A program made the position numbers and the translations under genes. This document shows positions 20,326 through 30,639 of a DNA stretch of 64,000 nt, in pieces. The notes below the pieces were generated by a model. That model had not been told where the DNA came from, searched no databases, and saw nothing but the letters and a program-made list of their open reading frames with translations. This DNA is from Stenotrophomonas mori (lineage in GTDB: Bacteria; Pseudomonadota; Gammaproteobacteria; Xanthomonadales; Xanthomonadaceae), in NCBI RefSeq assembly GCF_023556335.1, contig NZ_JAIKTS010000002.1, positions 1 through 64,000 of the forward strand, read 5' to 3'. How positions within the stretch are numbered: position 1 is the first letter of the stretch; each line of letters opens with the position of its first letter.

Positions 20326-20436
20326 GGCCCTGCCGGACGGGCCGCCGCAACGCCGCCCGCAGAGCCCGGCCCCGCCGCGCTGGAGCACTCACGGCATCCT
20401 CTCCACCGCCTATCCGGCGCCGCACGCTCCCTGTGG

Positions 20437-20455
20437 AGCGCAGCCCCGCTGCGCT
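20437..20455. other. Stem-loop in the fis-purH gap
   Basis: AGCGCAG and CTGCGCT form a 7-bp stem around CCCCG inside the 272-bp gap between fis and purH. No T-run follows, so it may be an mRNA structure or a degenerate REP-like palindrome rather than a terminator. Nothing else is recognised in the gap. Confidence 0.3.
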
Positions 20456-20597
20456 GGCCCCCTTCGCGCTCCGCCCGGCCCACCCCGCTTGGCGCAGGCC
20501 TTCCGCGGCGCATGCAGGGCACCCTGCGCGTCCGCCGCGGCCACGGATGCGGCGGCGCGGCTACAATACCGCCCCGTTTCCGCTTCCCTCGCCTTCC

Positions 20598-22181
20598 ATG
20601 TCCGCTGACCTGCTGCCCGTACGCCGCGCCCTGCTGTCCGTTTCCGACAAGACCGGCCTGATCGACCTGGCCCGTGCGCTGGCCGCGCGCGGCATCGAGC
20701 TGCTGTCCACCGGCGGCACCGCCAAGGCGCTCCGCGAGGCCGGCCTGCCGGTCAAGGACGTGTCCGATGCCACCGGCTTCCCGGAGATGATGGACGGCCG
20801 CGTCAAGACCCTGCACCCGATGGTGCATGGCGGCCTGCTCGGCCGCGCCGGCACCGACGACGCGGTGATGGCCGAACACGGCATCGCCCCGATCGACCTG
20901 CTGGTGCTGAACCTGTACCCGTTCGAATCGGTCACCGCCAGGGCCGACTGCAGCCTGGCCGACGCGGTGGAGAACATCGACATCGGCGGCCCGGCGATGC
21001 TGCGCAGCGCCGCCAAGAATTTCGCCCGCGTCGCCGTGGCCACCCGCCCGGACCAGTACGACGCACTGCTGGCCGAACTGGCCGCCAACGACGGCCAGCT
21101 CTCGGCCGCCAAGCGCTTCGAACTGTCGGTGGCCGCGTTCAACCGCGTCGCCCAGTACGACGCGGCGATCAGCAACTACCTGTCCGCGGTCAGCGACACC
21201 GCCGCCGTGGTGCCGGTGCGCGAGGAATACCCGGCGCAGATGAACTCCACCTTCGTGAAGGTGATGGACCTGCGCTACGGCGAGAACCCGCACCAGAGCG
21301 GCGTGTTCTACCGCGACCTGTACCCGGTGCCGGGCACCCTGGCCACCTTCGTGCAGCTGCAGGGCAAGGAGCTGAGCTACAACAACCTGGCCGACGCCGA
21401 CGCCGCCTGGGAATGCGTACGCCAGTTCGAGGTACCGGCCTGCGTCATCGTCAAGCACGCCAACCCCTGTGGCGTGGCCGTGGCCGCCGATGTCGGCGCC
21501 GCCTACGAGATGGCCTACACCACCGACCCGACCAGCGCGTTCGGCGGCATCCTCGCCTTCAACCGCACGCTGGACGCGGCCACCGCCCGGGCCATCCTCG
21601 ACCGCCAGTTCGTCGAAGTGCTGATCGCCCCGGACTACGAACCGGCCGCGCTGGAGTACGCGACCAAGAAGGCCAACGTGCGCGTGCTGCGCATCCCCGC
21701 CGGCGACGCGCGCAACAACTACGACACCAAGCGGATTGGTTCCGGCCTGCTGATCCAGAGCGCCGACAACCGTGGCATGACCGCCGACGAGCTGAAGACG
21801 GTGACCCGGCGCGCGCCGACCGCGGCCGAGCAGCGCGACCTGCTGTTCGCCTGGCGCGTGGCCAAGTACGTCAAGTCCAACGCGATCGTCTACGCCAAGG
21901 ACGAGCGTACCGTCGGCGTCGGCGCCGGGCAGATGAGCCGCGTGTACTCGGCCCGCATCGCCGGCATCAAGGCCACCGACGCGGGCCTGGTGGTGCCGGG
22001 CTCGGTGATGGCATCCGATGCCTTCTTCCCGTTCCGCGACGGCCTGGACGCCGCCGCCGACGCCGGCATCACCGCGGTGATCCAGCCGGGCGGTTCGATG
22101 CGCGATGCCGAGGTGATCGCGGCCGCGGACGAACACGGCATCGCCATGGTGTTCACCGGCGTGCGCCACTTCCGCCACTGA
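20598..22181 (+). CDS. purH: Bifunctional AICAR transformylase/IMP cyclohydrolase
   Basis: This 527-residue enzyme catalyses the last two steps of IMP synthesis. The N-terminal IMP cyclohydrolase domain opens [37 protein letters not shown] and includes [20 protein letters not shown]. The transformylase domain carries [15 protein letters not shown], the active-site [15 protein letters not shown] and [12 protein letters not shown], and ends in [10 protein letters not shown]. The length equals that of E. coli PurH (529). A strong terminator follows. Confidence 0.97.
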   Translation: MSADLLPVRRALLSVSDKTGLIDLARALAARGIELLSTGGTAKALREAGLPVKDVSDATGFPEMMDGRVKTLHPMVHGGLLGRAGTDDAVMAEHGIAPIDLLVLNLYPFESVTARADCSLADAVENIDIGGPAMLRSAAKNFARVAVATRPDQYDALLAELAANDGQLSAAKRFELSVAAFNRVAQYDAAISNYLSAVSDTAAVVPVREEYPAQMNSTFVKVMDLRYGENPHQSGVFYRDLYPVPGTLATFVQLQGKELSYNNLADADAAWECVRQFEVPACVIVKHANPCGVAVAADVGAAYEMAYTTDPTSAFGGILAFNRTLDAATARAILDRQFVEVLIAPDYEPAALEYATKKANVRVLRIPAGDARNNYDTKRIGSGLLIQSADNRGMTADELKTVTRRAPTAAEQRDLLFAWRVAKYVKSNAIVYAKDERTVGVGAGQMSRVYSARIAGIKATDAGLVVPGSVMASDAFFPFRDGLDAAADAGITAVIQPGGSMRDAEVIAAADEHGIAMVFTGVRHFRH

Positions 22182-22222
22182 GCGCGGCGCGTCCGGCGAC
22201 TGCCGGCACGCGCGCTGCCGCC

Positions 22223-22255
22223 GGAAACGGCCGCCTAGGGCGGCCGTTTCCTTTT
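22223..22255 (+). terminator. Rho-independent terminator after purH
   Basis: GGAAACGGCCGCC and GGCGGCCGTTTCC form a perfect 13-bp stem with a TAG loop, followed directly by TTTT. It separates purH from the convergent TonB receptor gene. Confidence 0.9.
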
Positions 22256-22277
22256 CCCGCGTCGAACGCCGGGCGCC

Positions 22278-24461
22278 TCAGAACTGGTAGCTGATATCGG
22301 CGAACACGCTGCGGCCGATGCCCAGCTGGGCGCTGTTGGCCGGGCGCCCCGGGGTCACCACCGACTGGTCGAACACGTTGCGCACGCCACCGCTGATGCG
22401 CAGCGCCTCGTCCGCGGCCGGACGCCAGGACACGAACGCATCGTGGGTCTTGAAGCTGCGGTCGATCAACGGCTGTCCCGCGGCGTTGGCCGGCGGGTTG
22501 TTGGGGGCCGCGAAGTACCAGTTCATGCGCCAGCCCAGGTCCACGCCGATCGGGGCGATGTGGTAGCCCGCGCTCAGCAGCAGCTTGTCGGCGAAGGCGT
22601 GCGGCACGTCCAGGCGGGTATGCGCATCGCGCACCCGCAGGCGCGAATACACCAGCTCGCCGTTCCAGTCGCCCTGGCGCAGGCTGCCCTCCACCTCCAC
22701 GCCGCGGCGTTCCACCGCATCCAGGTTCCGGTACTGGTTCAGGCGTCCGCGCAGGGTCCCGCCGGGACCGGTATCGCCCGGCACCGACGGCCGCGGGTCG
22801 ATGTCCACCAGGCTGATGAAGTCGCTGAAATCCCCCTTGAAGGCATTGACCTTGAACAGCAGCGCGTCCAGCCCCGTGGCCTGGCTGAGGTCCAGCGCGA
22901 AACCGGCCTCCCACTCCTTGCCGGTCTCGGCCTTGAGCCCCAGGTTCGGCACCCAGAACGTCCACGGATTGCCGGCACCGGTGGCGTACAGCTCGAACGC
23001 GGACGGCGCACGGAAGACTTCCGAGTAGTTGGCGAACAGCCGCAGCACCCCGGTGGCCTGCCAGCCCAGTCCCAGCCGCGGCGACCAGCGCTGGCTGCGG
23101 TAGGTCTCGGTCGACTCCTGCGGCAGCGGGTTGCTCAGCCGCCCGGCCTCGCGCTCGAAGCGGTCATAGCGCGCCGCCAGCAGCAGGTCCCATTGCGAGC
23201 GCCGGCCGAAGCTCAGGTTGTCCTGCAGGTACAGGCCGTAGTCGCGCGCCTCGGCCGCGGCCAGCAGCGCGTATGCGCGGGTGTACTTGTCGAACTGGTC
23301 CTCCTTGCGCCAGGTCAGGTCGACGCCGGCCTGCAGCACGTGGTGCACCGCGCCGGTGTCGAACGTGGCGATGTTCTGCGCGTTGATCCCGCCGTAGCGG
23401 TTGCGGTCGATCAGCCCGGTGTACTCGTCCGGCTGCCCGATCAGCTGCAGGTCGTGGACCTTGCGGTCGTACTCGGTGCGGTTGTGGAACGCATCGACCG
23501 CCAGCCGCACCCACGGGCTGGCCGGATCGTAGGTCCAGCTGGCGGTGATGTCGTCCTGGGTGTGCACGCCGGTGATAACCGTATCGGCCCACTCGCTGAG
23601 GTGCCACAGCGTGTTCCAGGGGTTCTGCACATGCTGGCGGCTGCGCTGCAGCTTGAGGTGCAGCTCGTGCGCCGGCGCCGGCGCATAGCGCAGCTTGAGC
23701 ATGCCGTCGCGCTTGCTGCTGTCGTTCTCCACCACCTGGCCGCCGGCCAGCTTGTGGTCCCCGGCCTCGGTGAAGCCGAGGCTGAGCAGGTAGTCGAAAT
23801 CGCGCGTGGCGTTGGTGCCGAACAGCTGTGCCGAACCATGCTGGCGGTTGTTGTGGTTCCAGCCAAGGCGCACCCGCGCGCCGAAGCGTTCCGCGCCGCG
23901 CAGCAGGTCGCGCGCGTCCTTGGTGCGCATCTCGACCACGCCGCCGAAGGCGCCGCCGCCATGCACCACGCTGGAGGACCCCCGCACCACCTCGACCTCG
24001 CGCAGCAGGTCCGGGTCGACCGAGAACGTGCTGATCTGGTTGGCGAAGTTGAAGGAACGGCGGGCGCCGTCGACCTTGACGATGATGCGGTCGTCGTCGG
24101 CGAAGCCGAAACCACGCAGCGTGAAGTTGCGGCCGATGTCGCGGCCCAGGTCGTAGTCCAGGTTGAACCCCGGGACCAGGTTCAGCAGGTCGACCATGCT
24201 GCCGACCTGCTCGCGCTCGATGACCTCGGTGGACAGCACGCTCACCGCGCCGGGATAGGACAGCGCATCGCCCTTGATGCGGCGCGCGGTGACCGTGACC
24301 TGTTCGAGATTGGCGGCGCGCGGGTGCCGGTCGCCGTCATCGGGATCGCCGGCCGCGCCGACGGCTGCTGCGTCGCTGCCGCCGTCGGCGGCCTGGGCGG
24401 CACTGGCCAACCCCAGCGCGATGCCGAGGGTCAAACGGGAAAACAGGGGGGATAGGTGCAT
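22278..24461 (-). CDS. TonB-dependent heme/hemoglobin-type outer-membrane receptor
   Basis: This is a 727-residue receptor starting at ATG 24461 with a signal peptide (LTLGIALGLASAAQA). After a low-complexity stretch, the plug domain begins LEQVTVTARRIKGDALSYPGAVSVLS and contains LLNLVPGFNLDYDLGRDIGRNFTLRGFG and VEVVRGSSSVVHGGGAFGG. The barrel shows the heme-receptor FRAP box (SEVFRAPSAFELYA) and an NPNL-like VPNLGLKAETGKEWEAGF, then ends in the C-terminal aromatic signature DISYQF. It would import heme or a siderophore with TonB energy. No heme-use genes lie nearby and no clear Fur box was seen. Confidence 0.88.
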   Translation of the reverse strand: MHLSPLFSRLTLGIALGLASAAQAADGGSDAAAVGAAGDPDDGDRHPRAANLEQVTVTARRIKGDALSYPGAVSVLSTEVIEREQVGSMVDLLNLVPGFNLDYDLGRDIGRNFTLRGFGFADDDRIIVKVDGARRSFNFANQISTFSVDPDLLREVEVVRGSSSVVHGGGAFGGVVEMRTKDARDLLRGAERFGARVRLGWNHNNRQHGSAQLFGTNATRDFDYLLSLGFTEAGDHKLAGGQVVENDSSKRDGMLKLRYAPAPAHELHLKLQRSRQHVQNPWNTLWHLSEWADTVITGVHTQDDITASWTYDPASPWVRLAVDAFHNRTEYDRKVHDLQLIGQPDEYTGLIDRNRYGGINAQNIATFDTGAVHHVLQAGVDLTWRKEDQFDKYTRAYALLAAAEARDYGLYLQDNLSFGRRSQWDLLLAARYDRFEREAGRLSNPLPQESTETYRSQRWSPRLGLGWQATGVLRLFANYSEVFRAPSAFELYATGAGNPWTFWVPNLGLKAETGKEWEAGFALDLSQATGLDALLFKVNAFKGDFSDFISLVDIDPRPSVPGDTGPGGTLRGRLNQYRNLDAVERRGVEVEGSLRQGDWNGELVYSRLRVRDAHTRLDVPHAFADKLLLSAGYHIAPIGVDLGWRMNWYFAAPNNPPANAAGQPLIDRSFKTHDAFVSWRPAADEALRISGGVRNVFDQSVVTPGRPANSAQLGIGRSVFADISYQF

Positions 24462-24620
24462 GGAATCTCTCGCTCTGGCCTGAAGGAAAAAGGGCTGGCG
24501 AGAAACGTCCGCGGATGTGCGGACCGGCTGGCTCTGGAAACGCGGGCGGAGATTAGCAGCGGACCGTAAGGGCAACAAGTAAATCCTTCCGACACCCGCT
24601 AGAATCGCCCGTCCCTTCCG

Positions 24621-25142
24621 ATGGATTCCCCAGGCGCCATGCACAGACGGCCCGGCGACGGCGAGCGCGCACCGGCGAAAGCGTCCCTGCGCGGGCGGTG
24701 CACGGCCGCTTCCGGCGCGGTGCGTGGCGGCCTGCCGCTGCTGGCGATGCTGCTGGCCGGCTGCGCCGGCGACGCCCCGGACGCCGCGCGCCAGGCGGCG
24801 GTGGCCGCACTGGGCGACACGCTGCCCATGCCCTACCGCGACGGACTGGTGGTGGAATCGGCGCGCAGCGAGGGCCGCGACGTGGTGCTGTCGATCCGCT
24901 TCCCCGAAGCGACGGTGGCCATGGCCGAGGCCAAGCCGATGCTGTTCCAGGCGTTGCGCGAGGACGAGCAGGCCGCCATGCGCGAACTGTGCGGCCTGGC
25001 GGTGCTGGAACCGGTGCTGGCCACCGGCGGCGGCGTGCGCCGGCGCTTCATCGACGCCGACGGCGCGCCGTTCTTCGAGACCCGGCTGGCGCCGGACGAC
25101 TGCCTTTCTTCTCCACGCTCTTCTCAGGACCCGTCCCCATGA
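24621..25142 (+). CDS. Small lipoprotein of unknown function overlapping purD
   Basis: This ORF encodes up to 173 residues with a type II signal (GGLPLLAMLLAGC), so the mature protein is a lipoprotein of about 125 residues. The start is uncertain: ATG 24621, ATG 24639 and GTG 24720 are all in frame and none has a good ribosome site; the last would give a compact signal peptide. The mature part (LPMPYRDGLVVESARSEGRDVVLSIRFPEATVAMAEAKPMLFQAL) has alternating polar strands and two cysteines (MRELCGLAV, APDDCLSS). The stop overlaps the purD ATG as ATGA, suggesting coupling. The family is not recognised. Confidence 0.6.
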   Translation: MDSPGAMHRRPGDGERAPAKASLRGRCTAASGAVRGGLPLLAMLLAGCAGDAPDAARQAAVAALGDTLPMPYRDGLVVESARSEGRDVVLSIRFPEATVAMAEAKPMLFQALREDEQAAMRELCGLAVLEPVLATGGGVRRRFIDADGAPFFETRLAPDDCLSSPRSSQDPSP

Positions 25143-26425
25143 AAATCCTCGTCATCGGCTCCGGCGGCCGCGAACATGCCCTGGCCTGGAAGCTGGCGCA
25201 GTCCGCGCGCGTGAGCGAAGTGATCGTCGCCCCGGGCAATGCCGGCACCGCCACCGAAGGCAAGTGCCGCAACGTCGCGGTCAAGGTCACCGACATCGCC
25301 GGGCTGCTCGCGCTGGCCCGGGACGAGGCTGTCGGGCTGACCGTGGTCGGTCCGGAAGTGCCGCTGGTGGCCGGCGTGGTCGACACCTTCCGCGATGCCG
25401 GCCTGCGCATCTTCGGGCCGACCGCCGCCGCCGCGCAGCTGGAGGGCAGCAAGGCCTACGCCAAGGACTTCCTGGCCCGGCACGGCATTCCCACGGCGTT
25501 CTACGCCGTGCACACCGAGGTGGCGCCGGCCCTGGCCTACCTGCGCGAGAAGGGCACGCCCATCGTGGTCAAGGCCGACGGCCTGGCCGCCGGCAAGGGC
25601 GTGATCGTGGCGATGACGCTGGACGAAGCCGAGGCCGCGGTGCGCGACATGCTCGGCGGCAACGCCTTCGGCGATGCCGGCGCGCGGGTGGTGATCGAGG
25701 AGTTCCTCGACGGCGAGGAAGCCAGCTTCATCGCCATGGTCGACGGCCGCACCGCCCTGCCGATGGCCACCAGCCAGGACCACAAGCGCGTGGGCGACGG
25801 CGACACCGGGCCGAACACCGGCGGCATGGGCGCCTATTCGCCGGCGCCGGTGGTCACCCCCGAGGTGCATGCGCGCGTCATGCGCGAGGTGATCGAGCCC
25901 ACCGTCGCCGGCATGGTCGCCGACGGCGTGCCGTTCACCGGCTTCCTCTACGCGGGCCTGATGATCGACACCGACGGCGCGCCGAAGGTGATCGAGTTCA
26001 ACGTGCGCTTCGGCGACCCGGAGACCCAGCCGGTGATGCTGCGCCTGCAGTCGGACCTGGTGGACCTGGTCGAGGCCGCGCTCGACGGCGCGCTGGCCGG
26101 GGTACAGGCGCAGTGGGATCCACGCCCGTCGCTGGGCGTGGTGATGGCGGCCAAGCCGTACCCGGAAACGCCGGTCACCGGCGACGTCATCAGCGGCCTG
26201 GCCGACGTGCCCGGCAGCGCCCAGGTGTTCCATGCCGGTACCGCGCTGGATGCCGACGGCAACGTGGTCAGCGCCGGTGGCCGCGTGCTGTGCGTGGCCG
26301 CGCTGGGCGACAGCGTGTCCGATGCCCAGCAGCAGGCCTATGCGGGCGTTGCGAAGATCCACTGGACCAGCGAGTTCCACCGCAACGACATCGGCTGGCG
26401 CGCGATCGCACGCGAGCAGCGGTAA
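25139..26425 (+). CDS. purD: Phosphoribosylamine-glycine ligase (GAR synthetase)
   Basis: This 428-residue ATP-grasp enzyme makes glycinamide ribonucleotide in purine synthesis. It begins MKILVIGSGGREHALAWKLAQSARV and contains the signature VVGPEVPLVAGVVD, the ATP-binding VKADGLAAGKGVIVAMTLDEA, and TSQDHKRVGDGDTGPNTGGMGAYSPAP. The metal site region is FNVRFGDPETQPVMLRL. The length matches E. coli PurD (429). It overlaps the lipoprotein gene upstream by 4 bp and ends before a terminator hairpin. Confidence 0.97.
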   Translation: MKILVIGSGGREHALAWKLAQSARVSEVIVAPGNAGTATEGKCRNVAVKVTDIAGLLALARDEAVGLTVVGPEVPLVAGVVDTFRDAGLRIFGPTAAAAQLEGSKAYAKDFLARHGIPTAFYAVHTEVAPALAYLREKGTPIVVKADGLAAGKGVIVAMTLDEAEAAVRDMLGGNAFGDAGARVVIEEFLDGEEASFIAMVDGRTALPMATSQDHKRVGDGDTGPNTGGMGAYSPAPVVTPEVHARVMREVIEPTVAGMVADGVPFTGFLYAGLMIDTDGAPKVIEFNVRFGDPETQPVMLRLQSDLVDLVEAALDGALAGVQAQWDPRPSLGVVMAAKPYPETPVTGDVISGLADVPGSAQVFHAGTALDADGNVVSAGGRVLCVAALGDSVSDAQQQAYAGVAKIHWTSEFHRNDIGWRAIAREQR

Positions 26426-26449
26426 GCCCTCGGTGTGACGGAAGGCGGG

Positions 26450-26476
26450 AAGGGCGGCCTTAAGACCGCCCTTTTG
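26450..26476 (+). terminator. Terminator after purD
   Basis: AAGGGCGG and CCGCCCTT form an 8-bp stem around an 8-base loop containing CTTAAG, followed by TTTTG. It lies 25 bp after the purD stop. Confidence 0.8.
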
Positions 26477-26565
26477 TTGCATGCCTTTGCCGGCGGGATG
26501 CACCACCGCACCCGGGCGAGGAGCACTCAACGCCGGGCTGCCCCTGCCGCTCGGCCCTCGCCCCC

Positions 26566-27557
<992 letters not shown>

Positions 27558-27561
<4 letters not shown>

Positions 27562-27797
27562 GGAATCTCCTCGAGGGGGGAAAGAGACAGGGTGGCCGCG
27601 ACCGCGTCGGCCGGGGCCACGCCCAGCCGTCGCTGCCGTGCGGCGCCGAGGTACAGGCCGTCGCTGCCGGCGGCGGCACCCCGCAGGCGCCCGGCAGCGA
27701 TCACCGTGACACCGTCGGTGCCGGCCAGCCGCAACGCGCCCGCCAGCCCGTACCGGACATGGCGCAGCCCCGCGGCGGGGAAAGGACGGCGGCGCAT
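27558..27797 (-). CDS. Small unknown protein coupled to the aldo/keto reductase
   Basis: ATG 27797 follows AGGAGA, and the 79-codon frame ends exactly in an ATGA overlap with the reductase start, which supports it as real. The product ([35 protein letters not shown] in the centre) is Gly/Ala/Arg-rich with no signal peptide or known motif. It could be a short regulatory or leader peptide setting reductase translation. Family not recognised; a chance ORF in GC-rich DNA remains possible. Confidence 0.45.
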
Positions 27798-27868
27798 CGG
27801 GACATCTCCTGTGGGGCACTTGCCGGACGCGGCCATTCTGCGGCTGGCGCCAGCATCTATAAATCCGC

Positions 27869-27885
27869 AGAATCGGGATGATTCT
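27869..27885. promoter_or_regulatory. Candidate LysR operator in divergent gap
   Basis: AGAATC and GATTCT form a perfect 6-bp dyad around GGGAT, centred in the 105-bp gap between the small ORF/reductase and the divergent LysR gene. A minus-strand TATAGA sits next to it at about 27857-27862. LysR proteins commonly bind such sites and act on the divergent gene. Confidence 0.45.
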
Positions 27886-27902
27886 TTAAGCAGGACTAAT
27901 CA

Positions 27903-28799
27903 ATGGCGTCCCATCCCCTGCCCGCCATCGCCGCATTCGCCCGGGTCGCCCACCACGGCAGCTTCACCCGCGCGGCGGCCGAGCTGGACGTGTCGCCTTC
28001 GGCGCTGTCGCAATCGATCCGCGCCCTGGAGAAGCGCCTGGGCGTGCGCCTGCTCAACCGCACCACGCGGCGGGTGGCGCTGAGCGAGCACGGGGCGCGT
28101 TTCCTGGACCAGGTACTCCCGGGCCTGGAGCGGATCGACGCGGCCTTCGACGATCTCGACGCGCTGCGTGGGGTGCCCAGCGGCCGCCTGCGCATCAACC
28201 TGGCACGGGTGGTGGCGCTGCGCACCGTGCTGCCGCGGCTGGCCGACTTCCAGGCGCGTTATCCGCAGATCACCCTGGAGCTGTACGCCGACGACGCCCT
28301 GTCCGACCTGGTGGCCGGCGGGTTCGATGCCGGCATCCGCCTCGGCGAGTGTCTGGCGCGGGAAATGGTCGCGCTGCCGGTGAGCCCGCCGCAGGAACTG
28401 GCGGTGGTGGCGTCGCCGGCCTGGCTGGCGCGCCACCGCGCGCCACGCACGCCACAGGAGCTGATCGGGCTGGAGTGCGTGCGCTTCCGGCGCATGGGCA
28501 CCGGCCGCCTGCACCCCTGGGAATTCACCCAGGCGGGCCGCGACATCGAGGTCGACGTCGGCGGCCGGCTGATCGTCAACGACGGTGAGCTGGCACGGCA
28601 TGCGGCGCTGGCCGGCATCGGCCTGGCCCAGCCGCTGCTGGCCGAAGTCGAGGCGGACATCGCCCGCGGCGACCTGGTACGCCTGCTCACCGACTACACG
28701 CCGCCCTTCGACGGCCTCTACATCTACTACCCCGCCCGCGAACAGCTGGCGCCGAAGCTGCGGGTGTTCGTCGATTTCCTGCGCGAAGGCCCGGGCTGA
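27903..28799 (+). CDS. LysR-family transcriptional regulator (CrgA/AaeR-like clade)
   Basis: This is a 298-residue regulator. The N-terminal winged helix-turn-helix is LPAIAAFARVAHHGSFTRAAAELDVSPSALSQSIRALEKRLGVRLLNRTTRRVALSEHG. A linker helix and a periplasmic-binding-like effector domain follow (SGRLRINLARVVALRTVLPRLADFQARYPQITLELYADDALSDLVAGGFDAGIRLG). The effector domain is typical of LysR members that control divergent oxidoreductases. It lies back to back with the aldo/keto reductase unit, its likely target. Confidence 0.92.
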   Translation: MASHPLPAIAAFARVAHHGSFTRAAAELDVSPSALSQSIRALEKRLGVRLLNRTTRRVALSEHGARFLDQVLPGLERIDAAFDDLDALRGVPSGRLRINLARVVALRTVLPRLADFQARYPQITLELYADDALSDLVAGGFDAGIRLGECLAREMVALPVSPPQELAVVASPAWLARHRAPRTPQELIGLECVRFRRMGTGRLHPWEFTQAGRDIEVDVGGRLIVNDGELARHAALAGIGLAQPLLAEVEADIARGDLVRLLTDYTPPFDGLYIYYPAREQLAPKLRVFVDFLREGPG

Positions 28800-28827
28800 G
28801 CGGCGCCGCGCACACGGGGGCGCCGCC

Positions 28828-30552
28828 CTAGGGATCGAACCCCAGCAGCAGCGGATCGTGGTCCGAGCTGCGCCAAGGGCCAGGCAGGTTGCGGCCCTGG
28901 TAGCCCGCCGCATCGGCTTCGTCGGCGTTGATGTGCCACTCCGCCGCACCGCGCAGCCGCGCCGCCATGCCGGGATTGAGCAGCGCATGGTCGAGCCGCC
29001 CGCTGAGCCCGTTGTAGACGTAGCTGTAGGGATCGGCCACGCCGGCACGCTGGAAGGCGTCCTGCCAGCCCTCCGCGTGCAGCCGGCGGATCGGCGCCTC
29101 CATGGCATAGGCGTTGAAATCGCCCAGCAGCACGGTGTCACCGCTGCCGCTGCCGGTCGGATCGCCCTGCAGCCACGTGTGCAGCAGCCGCGCCGAGGCC
29201 TCCCGCGTCGCATTCCAGCAGCCCTGGCCATCGCCCTGGTCGGCATCGGCGCCAAGCGCTTCGCTGCAGCCCTTGGACTTGAAGTGGTTGGCCACGACCA
29301 CGAACGGCCGTCCGTCGGCCCCCTTGCGGAATGCCTGCGCCAGCGGCACGCGGCTGCGCTCGCCGAACGGTTCGCGCTCCAGCACCGCCGGCGCGCCCAG
29401 CGGCGTCACCCGCGAAGCGCGGTAGAGGATGCCCACCCGGATCGGATTGTCGCCCGGGCCCCGGCCGGCATCGACGAAGGCCCAGTCGCCGGTGCCCGCA
29501 TTGAGCGCGCGCACCAGCCCGGCGATCGCCGACGCCGCACCGTAGCCATCGTTCTCCAGCTCCATCAGTGCGGCGACGTCCGCGTCCAGGCCGCGGATGG
29601 TGGCGATCAGCTTGGCCTCCTGCGCATGGAACTGCGCGGGAGTGGCCGCGCCACGCGGCGTCGGGAAACCGCCGCCACGGCCGTCGCCATTGAAGTAGTT
29701 CTCCAGGTTGAAGGCCGCCACCCGCAGCCCGCCCTCCACCGTCGGCGCGGGCGGGCGCGCCGGGTCCGGCACCGCGAGCGGCGCGGTCACCCACAGCCGA
29801 GGGTCCGCGTCGCCCTGTAGGTCGACCACCCCTTCCACCCCCTGGAACACCATGCCGGTGCGCAGCGCGGTCGCCATGTCCTGCCGGGCCGCATCATCGT
29901 CCGCGGCTACCGCAACGGTGTCGAGCAGCAGCCTCCGGCGCGCATTGGCCGCGACCAGCGCCGCATGCGCGGCGGTCCCGGCGGCGGCGCGTTCACTGGG
30001 CTGCCAGAGGCGGCCGTCGAACGCGACGATCAGCTCGCCATGGCGTGCGAACCGGTGCTGGCCGCTGAGCGTCAGCGGCGCGGCGATGCGTACCCGCATG
30101 CCTTCCAACGCCCGCCAGTCGGCAGGCGCCTCTGCCACGACGGTGACCGCCGGCGCGGACCGGGCCTGCACGGCGGTGGCGGTCTCCGCCTTGAGCACCG
30201 TCCGCAGCGCGCCGCGCGTGCCGGCCGGCTGCGACTGCAGTGTGCCGGTCACCCGCAGCCATTGCCCGGCCTGAGCCGGGACCGCCGGATCGAGCAGCAC
30301 CAGCATGCCGTCGGCGGTGGCCGCGTCGCCATCGCCGGCATCCTGGATGAAGACCCCGCCGCCACGGTCGCGCAGGTCGGCGGTGACCATGCCTTCAAGG
30401 GTGGCGCGCGCACCCGGGCGCGGCGGCTGCCCGACCTCGCCGTGCAGCTGCCCGATCGCCACCGGCGGCGGTGCGTCGCGCTGCAGGGAATGGGCCGGCG
30501 CGGCGACGGCGGCCAGCGCGGCAAGGACCAGGGACAGGACGGATCGACGCAT
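28828..30552 (-). CDS. ExeM/NucH-like extracellular endonuclease/exonuclease/phosphatase protein
   Basis: This protein has about 574 residues from ATG 30552 (ATG 30567 and 30636 are alternatives; the upstream terminator hairpin argues for the shorter forms). A signal peptide (RRSVLSLVLAALAAVAAPAHS) exports it. An N-terminal OB-like ExeM region (ATLEGMVTADLRDRGGGVFIQDAGDGD) is followed by the EEP nuclease domain. Its metal and catalytic motifs are RVAAFNLENYF, MELENDGYG, VVANHFKSKG, LLGDFNAYAME, LDHALLNPG and WRSSDHDPLLLGFDP. Homologues are secreted or surface DNases that degrade extracellular DNA. Confidence 0.88.
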   Translation of the reverse strand: MRRSVLSLVLAALAAVAAPAHSLQRDAPPPVAIGQLHGEVGQPPRPGARATLEGMVTADLRDRGGGVFIQDAGDGDAATADGMLVLLDPAVPAQAGQWLRVTGTLQSQPAGTRGALRTVLKAETATAVQARSAPAVTVVAEAPADWRALEGMRVRIAAPLTLSGQHRFARHGELIVAFDGRLWQPSERAAAGTAAHAALVAANARRRLLLDTVAVAADDDAARQDMATALRTGMVFQGVEGVVDLQGDADPRLWVTAPLAVPDPARPPAPTVEGGLRVAAFNLENYFNGDGRGGGFPTPRGAATPAQFHAQEAKLIATIRGLDADVAALMELENDGYGAASAIAGLVRALNAGTGDWAFVDAGRGPGDNPIRVGILYRASRVTPLGAPAVLEREPFGERSRVPLAQAFRKGADGRPFVVVANHFKSKGCSEALGADADQGDGQGCWNATREASARLLHTWLQGDPTGSGSGDTVLLGDFNAYAMEAPIRRLHAEGWQDAFQRAGVADPYSYVYNGLSGRLDHALLNPGMAARLRGAAEWHINADEADAAGYQGRNLPGPWRSSDHDPLLLGFDP

Positions 30553-30576
30553 GGAGGGCAGCACCATCGGAAAACG

Positions 30577-30618
30577 GAAACGGAAACAAAAACGAAAGCG
30601 CCGCCGGAAGGCGGCGCT
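30577..30618 (-). terminator. Terminator of the cytochrome c5 gene
   Basis: On the minus strand AGCGCCGCC and GGCGGCGCT form a perfect 9-bp stem with a TTCC loop (30618-30597), followed by TTTCGTTTTTGTTTCC. It lies between the cytochrome stop codon and the nuclease start, so the two genes are separate units. Confidence 0.8.
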
Positions 30619-30639
30619 GCGGCTGCGTGTGGACACCGC

